Shown one piece after another: positions 19,301-28,653 of a DNA stretch of 64,000 nt. The stretch comes from Cryomorphaceae bacterium BACL29 MAG-121220-bin8 (GTDB lineage Bacteria > Bacteroidota > Bacteroidia > Flavobacteriales > Flavobacteriaceae), in contig CAJIYP010000003.1 in NCBI GenBank assembly GCA_905181705.1, positions 558,001 through 622,000 on the forward strand. The letters are read 5' to 3'. The position numbers and the translations under genes were made by a program. The notes beneath the pieces were generated by a model. That model saw nothing but the letters and a program-made list of their open reading frames with translations. It did no database searches and was not told the origin of the DNA. The first letter of the stretch is position 1. Each line of letters starts with the position of its first letter.

Positions 19301-21542
19301 TTCGTTTAATTTAGCTTCTCAAACAGCAACTATTCTTGGAAATCAAAGTGCACAGGATTTTACAGTTACATATCATATTAGTCAAGCAGACGCAGATGAT
19401 ATTTCGAGTAATGGACTAAGCTCACCGTACACAAATACTATTGCTGGTGGAGAAAAAATTTATGTTAGAGTTCTTAATGACAGTTCTGGTTGTTACAGGG
19501 CTACTACCTCTTTTGATGTCACTGTTGCTCCTCTTCCAGTAGTCAAAAAGTTAATTACAGTTGAACAGTGTGATGATGATGAAATTAACGATGGTAAGTC
19601 TCTCTTTAATTTGACAAAAAATGAAACCCTAATTTCCTCTGACTTTGCTAATGAAAAATTTGAGTACTACACAGCTGCTGATTTCAATGAAGACTCTTTA
19701 ATTGCTGATCCTACAAATTTTACTAATAATGCATTTAATCAAAGTGTTTATGTTAAGATTATTACAGTAAACAACTGCTATAGAATCTCACAAATTGATA
19801 TAAAAGTTGGAGCTAGTCTGATCGCTGATAGCTTTATGTTATACTACGCTGTATGTGAAGATTCTCCTGCACTTAATCAAGATGGCATAGCTACTTTTAG
19901 TAGTGATGTTTTAAAAGAAGTGAAACAAAAACTTATTGCTTCTGATTCTAAATTTTCAGCTCAAACCATAAAAGTGAATTTCTTTAAAAATAAAGAAGAT
20001 GCTTTAACGAACAAAAATGCTATAAATATTGAATCTGATTTCACCAATACAACTCCTACTACTCAACCTATATGGGCAAGTATTGAAAACACCGAACTGT
20101 CCAGTGTAGAGTGTTTAGGGCTTAAACAAGTAGCGACTCTTTATGTAGAGCCTAGACCTGTTGCCAATGCTGTTTCTATTGCCAAGCAATGTGATGGAGA
20201 TAGTTCCTTAGATCTTGATTCTCAAGATGGAAAGTTCCCTTTTGATACTTCTTCCATTCAATCCACTCTTGTAGGTGCACAAACAAACGTAACTACTTAT
20301 TATTACCTACCTAACGGAACACTTATTGGAAATGAATTACCTAATCCATTTTTGTCTACTTCCCAAACCATTGACATTAGAATTGAACTGGCATCAGCCC
20401 TGGGTGGTGTGAACAACCCAAATGGGTTGTGTTACGATACTACGACACTTGAATTTGTAGTAAACGACTCGCCAGAAGCTTATCCTGTAACTATTGCAGC
20501 AAACTGTGATGATGGTTCCGACGACTCCGATGGATTCTCCGAGTTTGATACCAGCACAGTATTGACTACTCTTTTAACCAACCCTTCTACAGGTGTTACC
20601 CAGAGTTTATCAAAATACAACGTAAGCTTTAATTACAAAGACGACAAGGGAGTTAACCAAACAACCGATACTCTACCCAACCCTTTCAACACTAAAACAC
20701 AAACTGTAATAGCAACAGTCATAAATCCTCTTAACACAGAATGTGTGGTTACTAAAAACATTGAGTTTGTAGTAAATCCACTTCCTTTATTTGAAAGAGC
20801 CGACAATACTTCAATAGTTTGTTTAAATCTAGATCCAATACCTATTGGAGTAAAATCATCAGATAGCAGAACTTATACTTACTCATGGACACGTAACGGA
20901 ACTGCTTTCCCAGCTAATGTATCGGGAACAGATTCTAGTATACTAATTGGTCTAGGAGGAGAATACGAAGTAATCGCAACTACTACGGATGGAACAAACT
21001 GTACTAGAAGTTTAAAAATAACTATTGCAGAATCTAAAATAGCAACGGTAGTTAGAAAAGACATCGTGGTCAAAGACTTAACCAAAGAAAACAACAATAC
21101 CATCACTATTTTAAGAGAAACACTAGGGATAGGAGATTATGAATATGCTATTGATGACATAAGTGGACCCTACCAAGACGAGGCTCTATTTGAAAAAGTA
21201 AGACCTGGAATACACACTATTTACATAAGAGATAAAAACAACTGTGGAATAGCTAAAATAGACGTATCTGTAATTGGATATAAAAAATTCTTTACACCAA
21301 ACTCAGATGGATACCACGACAAATGGAAAATACTAGGAATAAGAGCAGACTTCCAACCAAAAACTAAGGTGTATATATTTGATAGGTATGGTAAGTTAAT
21401 TAAAGAGCTAGATCCTCTTAATGATGGATGGGATGGAAATTATAATGGAAAACCTATGCCGCAATCAGATTACTGGTTCAGAGTAAACCTAGAAGATGGA
21501 AGAGAATTTAAAGCACACTTTAGTCTAATAAGAGCATGGTAA
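16350..21542 (+). CDS. Large T9SS-exported protein: IgGFc-binding-like N-terminus, type B C-terminal sorting domain
   Basis: A 1730-residue secreted protein read from a TTG start with a clear signal peptide (KKSFILLFFLLLATEMQAQ). Residues about 25-480 resemble the IgGFc-binding N-terminal domain (IHYIPPLTASDDPGDQWLYI ... QYQAGALVSKGKSGLGTRFR). Calcium-binding Asp-rich segments follow (DSDQDGIIDNIDIDNDNDG near 555 and DLDSDNDGCNDVIEAG near 790), then several repeated Ig-like modules with C-D-D-motif headers. The last 90 residues (FFTPNSDGYHDKWKILGI ... WDGNYNGKPMPQSDYWF) are the gliding-motility/T9SS type B sorting domain. It is probably an adhesin or motility-surface protein. It converges on an SprF-type gene one base away, its likely partner. 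Confidence 0.93.
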   Translation: MKKSFILLFFLLLATEMQAQLSKIHYIPPLTASDDPGDQWLYISTPSINPVKFEVKIGGALGATADSGTVYNSGTVDNSNPVAIELAQDPGNNNGWWSNLFVESSETEQTLNKGFIVESESEVYVSVRANSDGQQYQAGALVSKGKSGLGTRFRAGMFQHQNTSHIGFISIMASEDLTQISFEFTKNIETLGGLKTPEAPLVVTLNKGESYILASQGGAGNELIGTLVSSNKPVVVNTGSASGSFETQTGGQDYGLDQIVGSDLVGSEYIFIRGNGNDGWENVLIIADQDNTEILVNGQSYGTIDKAGDYILIEGDSYSSNMAGGNMYVRTQNLEHKLFAFQGTGSVYDSAFAAAANQGMFFVPPLNCSSKGDVNNIASIDKIGNKAFEGAVTFITNKGSNILINGNGIETYNDVAGPLDVTGNDKYVTYIVKGLTGNISVTGNDELYVAYFNYSGAATTGGFYSGFATPPEIVYDVELEVLGSCIKQNGESNILLTADNIENFDSIRWLIENEFGTFIPTGNTETTFKPTVAGAYKLEGVLECSNLNFLSNKIVVSVCPTDSDQDGIIDNIDIDNDNDGISNYIESFGNASIDFTNEESPTVKFEKDESVNTSILENGGVITSLPDGANSFEGGENGVFKSTVLAGSEVQLNYTLSFKEKLNIQLLDNPDETENNNEDVFLLKVFPITENITLLDPNDNILVDTNFDENFESGIDNYTANEIIFKQNTNASSTIDYQFIASGITGISITQKRNNTTTNGVFSGIISIVNYSIDTDIDSVVDYLDLDSDNDGCNDVIEAGFSDEDGNGMIGIGIPTTKNKGVDEKGGITGHDYSIQPLKDANETYFFQKVSSPVTINSLPVSTTACQAGTSATFSVGVETLDNPSFTWQIYNLDSTNFEPWDNLINSDAYSGTDTATLKVNNVNVEMDGDKFRVLVNSDQYLCPTNSDEVSLTVFEKLPVANSVSSIVICDDNSVGDDKDGIISSFNLASQTATILGNQSAQDFTVTYHISQADADDISSNGLSSPYTNTIAGGEKIYVRVLNDSSGCYRATTSFDVTVAPLPVVKKLITVEQCDDDEINDGKSLFNLTKNETLISSDFANEKFEYYTAADFNEDSLIADPTNFTNNAFNQSVYVKIITVNNCYRISQIDIKVGASLIADSFMLYYAVCEDSPALNQDGIATFSSDVLKEVKQKLIASDSKFSAQTIKVNFFKNKEDALTNKNAINIESDFTNTTPTTQPIWASIENTELSSVECLGLKQVATLYVEPRPVANAVSIAKQCDGDSSLDLDSQDGKFPFDTSSIQSTLVGAQTNVTTYYYLPNGTLIGNELPNPFLSTSQTIDIRIELASALGGVNNPNGLCYDTTTLEFVVNDSPEAYPVTIAANCDDGSDDSDGFSEFDTSTVLTTLLTNPSTGVTQSLSKYNVSFNYKDDKGVNQTTDTLPNPFNTKTQTVIATVINPLNTECVVTKNIEFVVNPLPLFERADNTSIVCLNLDPIPIGVKSSDSRTYTYSWTRNGTAFPANVSGTDSSILIGLGGEYEVIATTTDGTNCTRSLKITIAESKIATVVRKDIVVKDLTKENNNTITILRETLGIGDYEYAIDDISGPYQDEALFEKVRPGIHTIYIRDKNNCGIAKIDVSVIGYKKFFTPNSDGYHDKWKILGIRADFQPKTKVYIFDRYGKLIKELDPLNDGWDGNYNGKPMPQSDYWFRVNLEDGREFKAHFSLIRAW

Positions 21543-21543
21543 A

Positions 21544-22569
21544 TTAAAAACAGTCACAGTCGATTGAACCTCTTAAGAAATTAAACCCAAGAGTTATTTG
21601 ATGAAATCCGCCAGAACCAAATCTGATATCTCCCTCTTGATATGAATAATTATAGGAAAAAATAAAATCTTTATAATCTATTCCAATTAAAGGAGTTATT
21701 AATTGCAACCTTTGTCTTTTTAAAAGCTGTCCATCTAAATATTGAGCTCCTTCGAAACTGTTTCTATAGGAAAACCCTGCCCAAAGTCTACCCTGTCTTA
21801 GTTTGTAATATGCTTTAATATTTGCATCAATTGCTTTTTCATTGGTAAGTTCTGCTGCTTGAAAAAGAACAGAAGGCTCAAAAGACCATGGTAAATCAGT
21901 GTAAAAAACATAACCTAATGAAGCAACTAATCTTTTAAAACTAGTTCGATCTGGTCTTTTACTGTAAGTGTCTACACCATACATGTTTTGAGGACTCCAA
22001 AGTAAATTTTTGACAGTTAAATGAGCATAATATTTATTTGTAACATAGGACATCCCAGCATCCACATTAAAATATCCTCCACTTTGTTTAATTCCTGCAA
22101 TTAAAGGGTCGTAGTCATAAAGATCAAAAGATGTTTGATCCAAAGAATTCTGAATACCACCAACACTTATACCAAATGACAATTGATTGATATCATCGTC
22201 TTTTGATGGATAAGGTCTTTTTGAAGGTATTAGTGATTTATTAAAACTTATGTGATGAGCATAAGTTAGATACCCCCCTGTTTGAGCATGGTACCCATTT
22301 TGGTCTGTAAAAATAATTGCTCCAATTCCAGATCTGTCAGTTAGTCTAAAATCAACAGATAAAGTTTGAAGGTTTGGAGCCTCAACTTGATCAAACCATT
22401 GTTTTCTAGATGTTAGTCTCACTTTACCACCCACCTTATTTACCCCTGCCATTGAAGGGTGAACTAGATAATAGTTTTCAGTTAAATAATCAGAATAGAT
22501 TGGTAATCCCTCCTGGGAATTTCCATTTAGAAATATCAACAAAAAAAATAATACAAATAATCTAATCAA
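21544..22569 (-). CDS. PorP/SprF family T9SS-associated outer membrane protein
   Basis: A 341-residue protein with a signal peptide (FVLFFLLIFLNGNSQ) followed by family blocks: GLPIYSDYLTENYYLVHPSMAG, VRLTSRKQWFDQVEAPNLQTL, and SGIGAIIFTDQNGYHAQTGG. The pattern of alternating aromatic and polar residues fits an outer-membrane beta-barrel. PorP/SprF proteins are paired with specific T9SS cargo that carries the type B sorting domain (SprF with SprB in Flavobacterium johnsoniae). The cargo gene ends one base away on the opposite strand, so the functional pairing is a strong contextual inference. The convergent arrangement is less usual than tandem cargo-SprF order. Confidence 0.92.
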   Translation of the reverse strand: MIRLFVLFFLLIFLNGNSQEGLPIYSDYLTENYYLVHPSMAGVNKVGGKVRLTSRKQWFDQVEAPNLQTLSVDFRLTDRSGIGAIIFTDQNGYHAQTGGYLTYAHHISFNKSLIPSKRPYPSKDDDINQLSFGISVGGIQNSLDQTSFDLYDYDPLIAGIKQSGGYFNVDAGMSYVTNKYYAHLTVKNLLWSPQNMYGVDTYSKRPDRTSFKRLVASLGYVFYTDLPWSFEPSVLFQAAELTNEKAIDANIKAYYKLRQGRLWAGFSYRNSFEGAQYLDGQLLKRQRLQLITPLIGIDYKDFIFSYNYSYQEGDIRFGSGGFHQITLGFNFLRGSIDCDCF

Positions 22570-22674
22570 AATACCAAACTTTAAGATATTACTTTAGAAA
22601 ACTAATTACTAAAGATTAATTATTTTTTAAAGATAATCAATAAATAGAATTAAAGTAATTGCTTTTCAAAAGAA

Positions 22675-24078
22675 TTATTTGGTTACTCTTTTGACTAACT
22701 CATTCTCTGTTAAATGTCCTAAGTCATTTATTTCTTTAATCCAATTCCCTAGTTTATTTTTTAAATTATCTATTTCTATTGAATATTTTTTTTCGCTAAT
22801 TAGATTATTTAATTCAAACGGATCCTCTTTCAAATCGTAAAACTCTTCAGGATTTTTAGGAACTTGAAACCAAAGTTTTTGTTGTGGAGAAAGCATGTTT
22901 GATTCATTGAGTTTGTTTAAATGCTGCATTAGCTTCATTTGAGTCCTGTAGCCAACAGCTAAAGCATGAGGTTTATCAATGTTATAATTTCTTATGTACT
23001 TAAATCTTCTATTTTTTACAGCTCTTATTCTGTCGGGATGTTCATCAAATCTATCGCTTGCTGTAAATAAATATTCTCTTTTTTGTTTAGATTTTTTAGC
23101 ACCTAAAAATGCTTTTCCCTGATAAATTTCCGGAATATCAAAACCAGCAATTGATAATATAGTAGGAGCAAAATCAATAAAATTAAGCATGTCCCTATTT
23201 CTATTTTCTTGTGGTTCAATATTTATAGGGAATTTGATAATTAAAGGAACTTTAGAGCCCGTTTCATAAATTGCTCTTTTATGTCTAGGAAAAGGCCCTC
23301 CGTGGTCGCTATAAAAAAAGATATAAGTATTATCATATAATCCCTGGTCTATCAATTTATTTATAATCAAACCCATTTGCTTATCCATCTCCACCAAATT
23401 TGAGTAATTTACTGCCAATGCGTGTCTAGTTATAGAGTCATTAGGAAAAACTGGAGGAACTATCAAATCATTAGGATTGACTTTGAGTTCTTGTTTATCT
23501 CTCTTCCAAATTTCTGACTCGTGAGTTACTCCGAAATTAAAAACTGAAAAAAAGGGTTGTCCATCTTCTCTTTTTTCCCAAGAGGCACTTCTACTTGATT
23601 CATCCCATGCGTCATCTCTTAAATTGAAGTTGTAGTCTTCTTTTGCGTTATTTGTACAGTAATAGCTGTTTTCTCTTAAAATTTGAGTGAATGGCTTTAT
23701 TCTTTCCGCTAATTTGGAAGAGTAGTAAGGTACAATTAGAGCTTCTTTTTCAGTTCTTAAAGTTGCATTTCCCTTATGGGCTCTCATATTCCCTGTTCCA
23801 ATTGAGTTTGGATACATTCCAGTAATTATTGCACTTCTTGCAGGTGCACAAACAGGATAGGAAGAGTGCATTCCTTCATAAACAGTTCCATTATTTAATA
23901 ATTTACTAATATTAGGAAGATTAACCGATTGATCTCCATAAAACGGAAAAAAATAAGAAGACTGGTCTTCAGCCACTAACCAAACAATGTTTGGAGGACT
24001 TTGTTTTTTGTTGTTACAGCTTAAAAAACAAAGGATTATAGTAAAAGTCAAAAAGCTTTTTAATAATTTCATTATCAA
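22675..24078 (-). CDS. Sulfatase lipoprotein (family S1, formylglycine type)
   Basis: A 467-residue alkaline-phosphatase-superfamily sulfatase. A lipobox (CFLSC, Cys21) suggests anchoring on a membrane facing the periplasm or outside. The formylglycine motif CxPxR is present as C77-A-P-A-R81 in SSYPVCAPARSAIITGMYP. The metal-binding N-terminus is NIVWLVAEDQSS, and the second metal site lies in YIFFYSDHGGPFPRHKRAIYETG. It should hydrolyse sulfate esters, probably from algal glycans given the neighbouring fucosidase. No maturase (anSME/FGE) gene is in the window. The substrate cannot be read from sequence. It is divergent from the amidohydrolase gene with about 106 bases between starts. Confidence 0.93.
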   Translation of the reverse strand: MIMKLLKSFLTFTIILCFLSCNNKKQSPPNIVWLVAEDQSSYFFPFYGDQSVNLPNISKLLNNGTVYEGMHSSYPVCAPARSAIITGMYPNSIGTGNMRAHKGNATLRTEKEALIVPYYSSKLAERIKPFTQILRENSYYCTNNAKEDYNFNLRDDAWDESSRSASWEKREDGQPFFSVFNFGVTHESEIWKRDKQELKVNPNDLIVPPVFPNDSITRHALAVNYSNLVEMDKQMGLIINKLIDQGLYDNTYIFFYSDHGGPFPRHKRAIYETGSKVPLIIKFPINIEPQENRNRDMLNFIDFAPTILSIAGFDIPEIYQGKAFLGAKKSKQKREYLFTASDRFDEHPDRIRAVKNRRFKYIRNYNIDKPHALAVGYRTQMKLMQHLNKLNESNMLSPQQKLWFQVPKNPEEFYDLKEDPFELNNLISEKKYSIEIDNLKNKLGNWIKEINDLGHLTENELVKRVTK

Positions 24079-24184
24079 AATTTGTAAATTTATATTCTAA
24101 ATTAAATATTTATAGTTTAAAAAACCCTTTATGTTCCATTCATTTTAGAGGTTATATCATTTTTATAGAAACTTAAAAAAAAAT

Positions 24185-27100
24185 ATGAATAAAATTTTAT
24201 CAATTGTAGCACTATTTTTAACAATAAGTGTTTTGGCACAAAACCCTGAAAACAACAAGGAAAAAGACAGTACAAAATCAAAAAAGAAAGAGATTGGACT
24301 TCCTTTAAAAGTAGAAAGAAAAATTAATATTAATACAAATGAAGGAACTTGGATGTCTTTAGACATTAGTCCCGACGGAAAAACCATTGCATTTGATCTG
24401 TTGGGTGATATTTATACCCTACCAATTGAGGGTGGCAAAGCAACTCGAATTACTAGTGGTTTAGCATTTGACGCTCATCCAAAGTTTTCTCCTGATGGCA
24501 AAGAATTGCTCATAATATCAGATAGAACTGGTGGGCCAAATGCATGGATTTTAAATTTAGAAACTAGGGATTCTATCCAAGTTACTAAAGGAGATGATTT
24601 TTTTATGGAAGATGCGGAATGGACAAATGATGGTCAGTATATTGTCAGTACTAAAGGTGGAAGAAACTCTAAGCTATTTTTAAATCATAAGTCTGGAGGA
24701 AAAGGTGTTGAACTGACTAAAGAGCCTTCTAGTTTAAAAGTTAGTGATGTTTCCATTGGCAAAAACGACAGGTACATATGGTTCTCAAGAAAAAATAAAG
24801 CTTGGGAATACAATGCCAAATTCCCTCAAATTTCACTTGCTAGATACGATAGAGATACTGGAAAAATAGAGTCGATGGTTACTAGATATGGTTCAGCATT
24901 TTCACCAACATTATCTTCAGATGGTAAATGGCTAGTTTATGGTTCTAGATGGAATGATAAAACAGGTTTGGTGGCAAGAGATTTGAATAATGGGGAAGAA
25001 AAATGGTTAGCTTATCCAGTTCAAAAAGATGACATAGAATCTCAAAATACTTTAGGGACTTTACCTGTTATGACTTTTACACCTGATAGTAAATTTTTAT
25101 TAGCTTCATACGGTGGAAAAATAAATAAAATTCCTATTGAAGGAGGTGAAGCCACTAATATTCCTTTTCAAGTTGAAGAAGAAATCGAATTAGGGCCTTT
25201 ATTAAAATTCAATTACCCAATTGAAGATGTTGATAAAGTATTATCTAATCAAATTAGAAATCCCGTAATATCACCAGACGGATCAAAAATTGCTTATTCC
25301 TCATTTCAAAAAATCTATATAAAAGAATTACCTAATGGAGAACCTAAAAGATTGTCTAATCTAAATTACACAGAAAATATGCCTTCTTGGAGTCCCAATA
25401 ATGAGAATTTAGTTTTTACCACTTGGGATGAAAAAGAGGGAGGGGCTATTTATAAAGCAAATTTAAATGGAAGAAAAAAAATAGTTAGAATAACTCAAGA
25501 AAATGGGGTGTATTCTAATCCGACTTGGACTAATGATGGATCTAAAATTGTTTTTATAAAATCTTCAGAAAATGAATTTATTGAGTTTGAAAGAAATGGT
25601 GTAGACTCAAAGATAATGTGGGTTTCAGCAAATGGAGGACAAAATACTTTTATTGACAAATCAAATGGAAGATCCTATCCTCATTTTGTCAAAAATTCTG
25701 AAAGAATTCATTTATTTAGCAGATCTAATGGATTAAGTTCAATAAGGTGGGATGGAACTGATGAAAAAAAGATTTTAAAAATTACAGGGATTTCGGTATA
25801 TGGAACACCTGGAAGAAAGTCCCCACCGTCAACCGCATCTTACATTCTTAAATCACCCGTAGAAGAAAAAGCTTTAGCTGTCATTAATAATGATGTCTAC
25901 GTGGTTACTATTCCCTACACTGGGGTGAAAGATCTATCAATAAATGTTTCTAAACCAAGCAGTTCTGCTTTTCCTGCAAGAAAACTAACAAAGTTTGGAG
26001 GTGAATTTGCCTCTTGGGGAGCCAACGGAGATAATGTTTATTTTTCTTTAGGAAAATCTTTATTTAATTATAATATTCCTCAAGCAGAAGCAGACGAAGA
26101 AAGAATTAAGCAAGAAAAAAAAGAGAAAAAGAAAGTAGAAAAAAAAGGTTATCAGGCTGCTGAGAAAGAAATAAAAACTTACATCAAAAAAAATAAAGCC
26201 AAAGGATCTATTATTTTAAAAAATGCTAGAATAATAACCATGAAAGGAAAAGAAATTTTTGAACAAGGAGATATTCTAATTGAAAATAACAGAATTAAAA
26301 AAGTTGGTAAAATAGGAGAAATAAAAAACAATGGGTCAATCAAAGAAATGGATTTAACAGGTAAAACTATTGTTCCTGGTTTTGTTGACACTCACGCTCA
26401 CGTTAGAGTTTCTAGAAATACTCATAAAAATGAAACATGGTCTTTTGCTGCTAACTTAGCATATGGAGTAACTACAATTCGGGATCCTCAAACTGGAACT
26501 ACGGATATTCTTTCATACGGGGATATGGTGGATGCTGGATTAATGCATGGACCCCGAATTTATTCAACTGGTCCTGGTGTGGGTTATTGGGGATATAATT
26601 TAAAAAGCTTGGAACAAACTAAAGATGTTTTGAAACAGTATTCTAAATACTACAATACCAAAACAATCAAAATGTATCGAACTGGAAACAGAAAGCATAG
26701 ACAATGGATTTTAATGGCTGCTAAAGAACAAAAGCTAATGCCAACAACTGAGGGTGCGTTGCACATTAAATTAAATTTAAACCAAATGTTAGATGGCTAT
26801 CCAGGACAAGAACATAACATTCCAATTTACCCAGTTTATAAAGATTTAGTTGAAGTAATGGCTAAGTCAAAGATGGCCTACACTCCAACACTATTAGTTT
26901 CTTATGGTGGCCCTTGGGCAGAAAACTATTATTATGCTACTGAAGATGTTCAAGGAGATGCGAAGTTAAACTACTTTACGCCCAAAGCTCATTTAGATGC
27001 GAAATCTAGAAGAAGAAATGATGGGTGGTTTCATAAAGATGAATATGTCTTTGAAGAACAAGGAAAATTTATTAAAGACTTAGTTGAGAATGGTGGAATA

Positions 27101-27460
27101 GTTGGAGTTGGTTCACATGGACAATTGCAAGGCTTAGGATACCATTGGGAACTTTGGAGTATGCAATCAGGAGGACTTGGATTGCACGATGCATTAAGAG
27201 TAGCCACTATAATAGGAGCTGAGGCTATAGGGTTGGAGGATGATATAGGAAGTATTGAAGAAGGAAAGCTTGCTGATTTGGTGATTTTAGAAAAAAATCC
27301 TCTTGAAAACATAAGAAATACAAATACTGTAGAGATGGTCATGATGGATGGAAAATTATATAATGCTAATAATTTAGATGAAATATACCCATCGGAAAAT
27401 AAAGCAGAATTTAATTGGAAACAGGCAAAACCTATAAATCTTCCAGGATTTGAAAATTAA
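24185..27460 (+). CDS. Secreted amidohydrolase with N-terminal TolB-like beta-propeller
   Basis: A 1091-residue protein with a signal peptide (ILSIVALFLTISVLAQ). Residues about 45-650 contain repeated PD40/TolB-type blades (MSLDISPDGKTIAFDLLGDI, HPKFSPDGKELLIIS, NPVISPDGSKIAYSS, NPTWTNDGSKIVFI). After a Lys-rich linker, residues about 680-1091 form a metal-dependent amidohydrolase: TIVPGFVDTHAHVRVS holds the HxH metal site, and EAIGLEDDIGSIEEGKLADL is the family's C-terminal hallmark. This fusion is common in marine Bacteroidetes; the substrate is probably a cyclic amide or peptide-like compound but is not known. The stop overlaps the TTG start of the YdjC gene. Confidence 0.92.
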   Translation: MNKILSIVALFLTISVLAQNPENNKEKDSTKSKKKEIGLPLKVERKININTNEGTWMSLDISPDGKTIAFDLLGDIYTLPIEGGKATRITSGLAFDAHPKFSPDGKELLIISDRTGGPNAWILNLETRDSIQVTKGDDFFMEDAEWTNDGQYIVSTKGGRNSKLFLNHKSGGKGVELTKEPSSLKVSDVSIGKNDRYIWFSRKNKAWEYNAKFPQISLARYDRDTGKIESMVTRYGSAFSPTLSSDGKWLVYGSRWNDKTGLVARDLNNGEEKWLAYPVQKDDIESQNTLGTLPVMTFTPDSKFLLASYGGKINKIPIEGGEATNIPFQVEEEIELGPLLKFNYPIEDVDKVLSNQIRNPVISPDGSKIAYSSFQKIYIKELPNGEPKRLSNLNYTENMPSWSPNNENLVFTTWDEKEGGAIYKANLNGRKKIVRITQENGVYSNPTWTNDGSKIVFIKSSENEFIEFERNGVDSKIMWVSANGGQNTFIDKSNGRSYPHFVKNSERIHLFSRSNGLSSIRWDGTDEKKILKITGISVYGTPGRKSPPSTASYILKSPVEEKALAVINNDVYVVTIPYTGVKDLSINVSKPSSSAFPARKLTKFGGEFASWGANGDNVYFSLGKSLFNYNIPQAEADEERIKQEKKEKKKVEKKGYQAAEKEIKTYIKKNKAKGSIILKNARIITMKGKEIFEQGDILIENNRIKKVGKIGEIKNNGSIKEMDLTGKTIVPGFVDTHAHVRVSRNTHKNETWSFAANLAYGVTTIRDPQTGTTDILSYGDMVDAGLMHGPRIYSTGPGVGYWGYNLKSLEQTKDVLKQYSKYYNTKTIKMYRTGNRKHRQWILMAAKEQKLMPTTEGALHIKLNLNQMLDGYPGQEHNIPIYPVYKDLVEVMAKSKMAYTPTLLVSYGGPWAENYYYATEDVQGDAKLNYFTPKAHLDAKSRRRNDGWFHKDEYVFEEQGKFIKDLVENGGIVGVGSHGQLQGLGYHWELWSMQSGGLGLHDALRVATIIGAEAIGLEDDIGSIEEGKLADLVILEKNPLENIRNTNTVEMVMMDGKLYNANNLDEIYPSENKAEFNWKQAKPINLPGFEN

Positions 27461-28475
27461 AAAACTAATAACTTTTTTAATAAAGTGGACATTGATTTCT
27501 GTTTCCACTATTATTTTTATTTTTATTTTATATTTTGATTATAAAGAAATCCCTATTTATGATTTTAAGTTAGCATATAAATTTATAAAAGGAGAGCAGA
27601 ATTATACACAATTAGAAAATCTTTCCCAAAAACTAGGATATAAAAAAGAAGATAAACTTTTGATTATTCATGCTGATGACATTGGACTTTCTAGCTCTGT
27701 CAACAAGGCAACTTTTAAGGCCTTTAAAGAGGGAAGCATTAACTCAGGAAGTATAATGATGACTTGCGAAAAAATTGAGGAAATAGCTGAGTTTTCAAAA
27801 GAAAATCCTGAATTAGATTTTGGCATTCACTTAACTGTAACTAGTGAATGGAAAAATTATAAATGGGATGGAGTATTGGAACCAATAGAAATTCCATCGT
27901 TATTAAATAAAAATGGAAACCTTTATGAAAACAAAAAAAAAGTTACTTTAAATGCTGATCCCATAGAAATTAAAAAAGAGCTACAAGCCCAAATTGATTT
28001 AGCAAATTCAATGGGTATTAATATTAGCCACATAGATAGTCACGAAGGTGCTCTGTTTTTTAACAAAGAATTTTTTAAAGTTTATTTAGAAATCGCTCGG
28101 GAAAACAGATTGGCTGTTTTTGTTCCAGATTTAGTCACTGCTCAATTTGATGAAACTCTAAAGCAACCAAAAGAATTAGTTGTTGTTGATGATTTTTATA
28201 TGGCTGAAAATGGCATGAACTTTAATGATTGGGAAAATTTTTATATTGATATTTTAAATAATCTTAAGCCAGGTTTAAGTCAAATACTTGTTCATTTGGG
28301 TTACGATGACGATGAAATGAAAGAAATCACTGTAGATCATCCAAATTTTGGTTCAAAATGGAGATTTTATGATCTAAATATTATTTCTAGTGAAAAATTT
28401 AAAAAAGCATTGATTAATAATAATATTAAGCTAGTTAATTGGAAAGATATTCAAAAAGTAATGTACCCTGATTAA
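27450..28475 (+). CDS. YdjC/ChbG-family deacetylase-like protein, membrane-anchored
   Basis: A 341-residue protein. From a TTG start overlapping the amidohydrolase stop by 11 bases it begins with a membrane anchor (LITFLIKWTLISVSTIIFIF). The YdjC fold is marked by LLIIHADDIGLSSSVNKATF (the Asp/His metal motif), LDFGIHLTVTSEW and NISHIDSHEGALFF. Characterised relatives (ChbG) remove acetyl groups from chitooligosaccharides; substrate specificity here is unknown. Together with the sulfatase, fucosidase and SGNH hydrolase it fits modification of carbohydrate side groups. It overlaps by 4 bases, tail to tail, with a tiny membrane-protein gene on the other strand. Confidence 0.88.
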   Translation: MKIKKLITFLIKWTLISVSTIIFIFILYFDYKEIPIYDFKLAYKFIKGEQNYTQLENLSQKLGYKKEDKLLIIHADDIGLSSSVNKATFKAFKEGSINSGSIMMTCEKIEEIAEFSKENPELDFGIHLTVTSEWKNYKWDGVLEPIEIPSLLNKNGNLYENKKKVTLNADPIEIKKELQAQIDLANSMGINISHIDSHEGALFFNKEFFKVYLEIARENRLAVFVPDLVTAQFDETLKQPKELVVVDDFYMAENGMNFNDWENFYIDILNNLKPGLSQILVHLGYDDDEMKEITVDHPNFGSKWRFYDLNIISSEKFKKALINNNIKLVNWKDIQKVMYPD

Positions 28476-28642
28476 TTTTTAAATTTTAAAATCAATAAAG
28501 AAATAATTAAAGAAGTAATTCCAAAATATAAATAGGGATAATCAATAAAAGAAAGTTTAGAATGCATTAGAAAAACTACAGTAAAACAAAGTATACTGAT
28601 CATTAAAAAAATAGAAAAAAGAATCCACTTTATTTTTTTCAA
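28472..28642 (-). CDS. Tiny two-span membrane protein (TTG start)
   Basis: A 56-residue product read from a TTG codon at 28642: KKIKWILFSIFLMISILCF, a loop HSKLSFIDYP, then YLYFGITSLIISLLIL and the tail KFKN. Two strongly hydrophobic helices with Lys-rich ends argue for a real membrane protein rather than chance. It starts 12 bases after the stop of the lipoprotein gene at 28654 on the same strand, so it would be the second gene of that operon. No family is recognised. A TTG start is used by several neighbours, including the YdjC-family gene, which supports the choice. Confidence 0.6.
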   Translation of the reverse strand: MKKIKWILFSIFLMISILCFTVVFLMHSKLSFIDYPYLYFGITSLIISLLILKFKN

Positions 28643-28653
28643 AACTTAAAAAT

